From NCBI GenBank assembly GCA_947258635.1, contig CAMYJM010000159.1, forward strand, positions 5,321 to 11,690: DNA of 6,370 bases, in the 5' to 3' direction. A program made the position numbers and the translations under genes. Below, piece after piece: positions 6,352-6,370 of the stretch (its first letter is position 1; every line of letters begins with the position of its first letter). Origin of the DNA: an uncultured Acidimicrobiaceae bacterium. Its GTDB lineage: Bacteria; Actinomycetota; Acidimicrobiia; Spongiisociales; UBA5794. Under the pieces are notes generated by a model that had not been told where the DNA came from, made no database searches, and saw only the letters and a list, made by a program, of their open reading frames with translations.

Positions 6352-6370
6352 GGTTCAGGTACTTGCTCCT

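Noticed and set aside
6352..6370. End of a further upstream gene on the minus strand
   Set aside because: Only 19 bases are visible. A TGA at 6355-6357 could be a stop, but nothing supports a gene call.

Overview
The window is about 60% GC by eye, with GTG and ATG starts, tight gene spacing and Asp/Glu/Ala/Arg-rich proteins. This suggests a high-GC bacterium, most likely an actinobacterium; the sequence alone does not fix the genus. Seven protein genes are supported, and no RNA gene, insertion sequence, CRISPR array or phage feature was seen.

Plus strand, left: about 190 bases without a convincing gene precede a small acyl carrier protein (194-427). Its stop codon overlaps the start of a full-length FkbH-like protein (420-2168). 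FkbH proteins take 1,3-bisphosphoglycerate from glycolysis and load a glyceryl group on the phosphopantetheine arm of a carrier protein. Two GC-rich hairpins (2157-2200) close this unit.

Minus strand, right to left in transcription order: a 66-residue single-span membrane protein ending in FVYQGF (6351-6151), an MBOAT acyltransferase (6119-4917), a membrane-anchored SGNH/DltD-like protein (4913-3681), a 126-base gap, a class I SAM methyltransferase (3554-2649) and a VOC (glyoxalase-fold) protein (2649-2218) whose start overlaps the methyltransferase stop. The two transcription units converge.

Read together, the parts resemble the Dlt machinery that puts D-alanine on teichoic acids: carrier protein (DltC role), MBOAT channel enzyme (DltB role), extracytoplasmic SGNH transferase (DltD role) and a microprotein with a C-terminal FxYxxF motif (DltX role). 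The amino-acid activating enzyme DltA is missing, and FkbH stands where DltA would be. The working model is a Dlt-like pathway that exports a glyceryl group, possibly methylated by the neighbouring methyltransferase, onto a surface glycan or other envelope polymer. The components are seen in the sequence. Their joining into one pathway, the cargo and the acceptor are inference.
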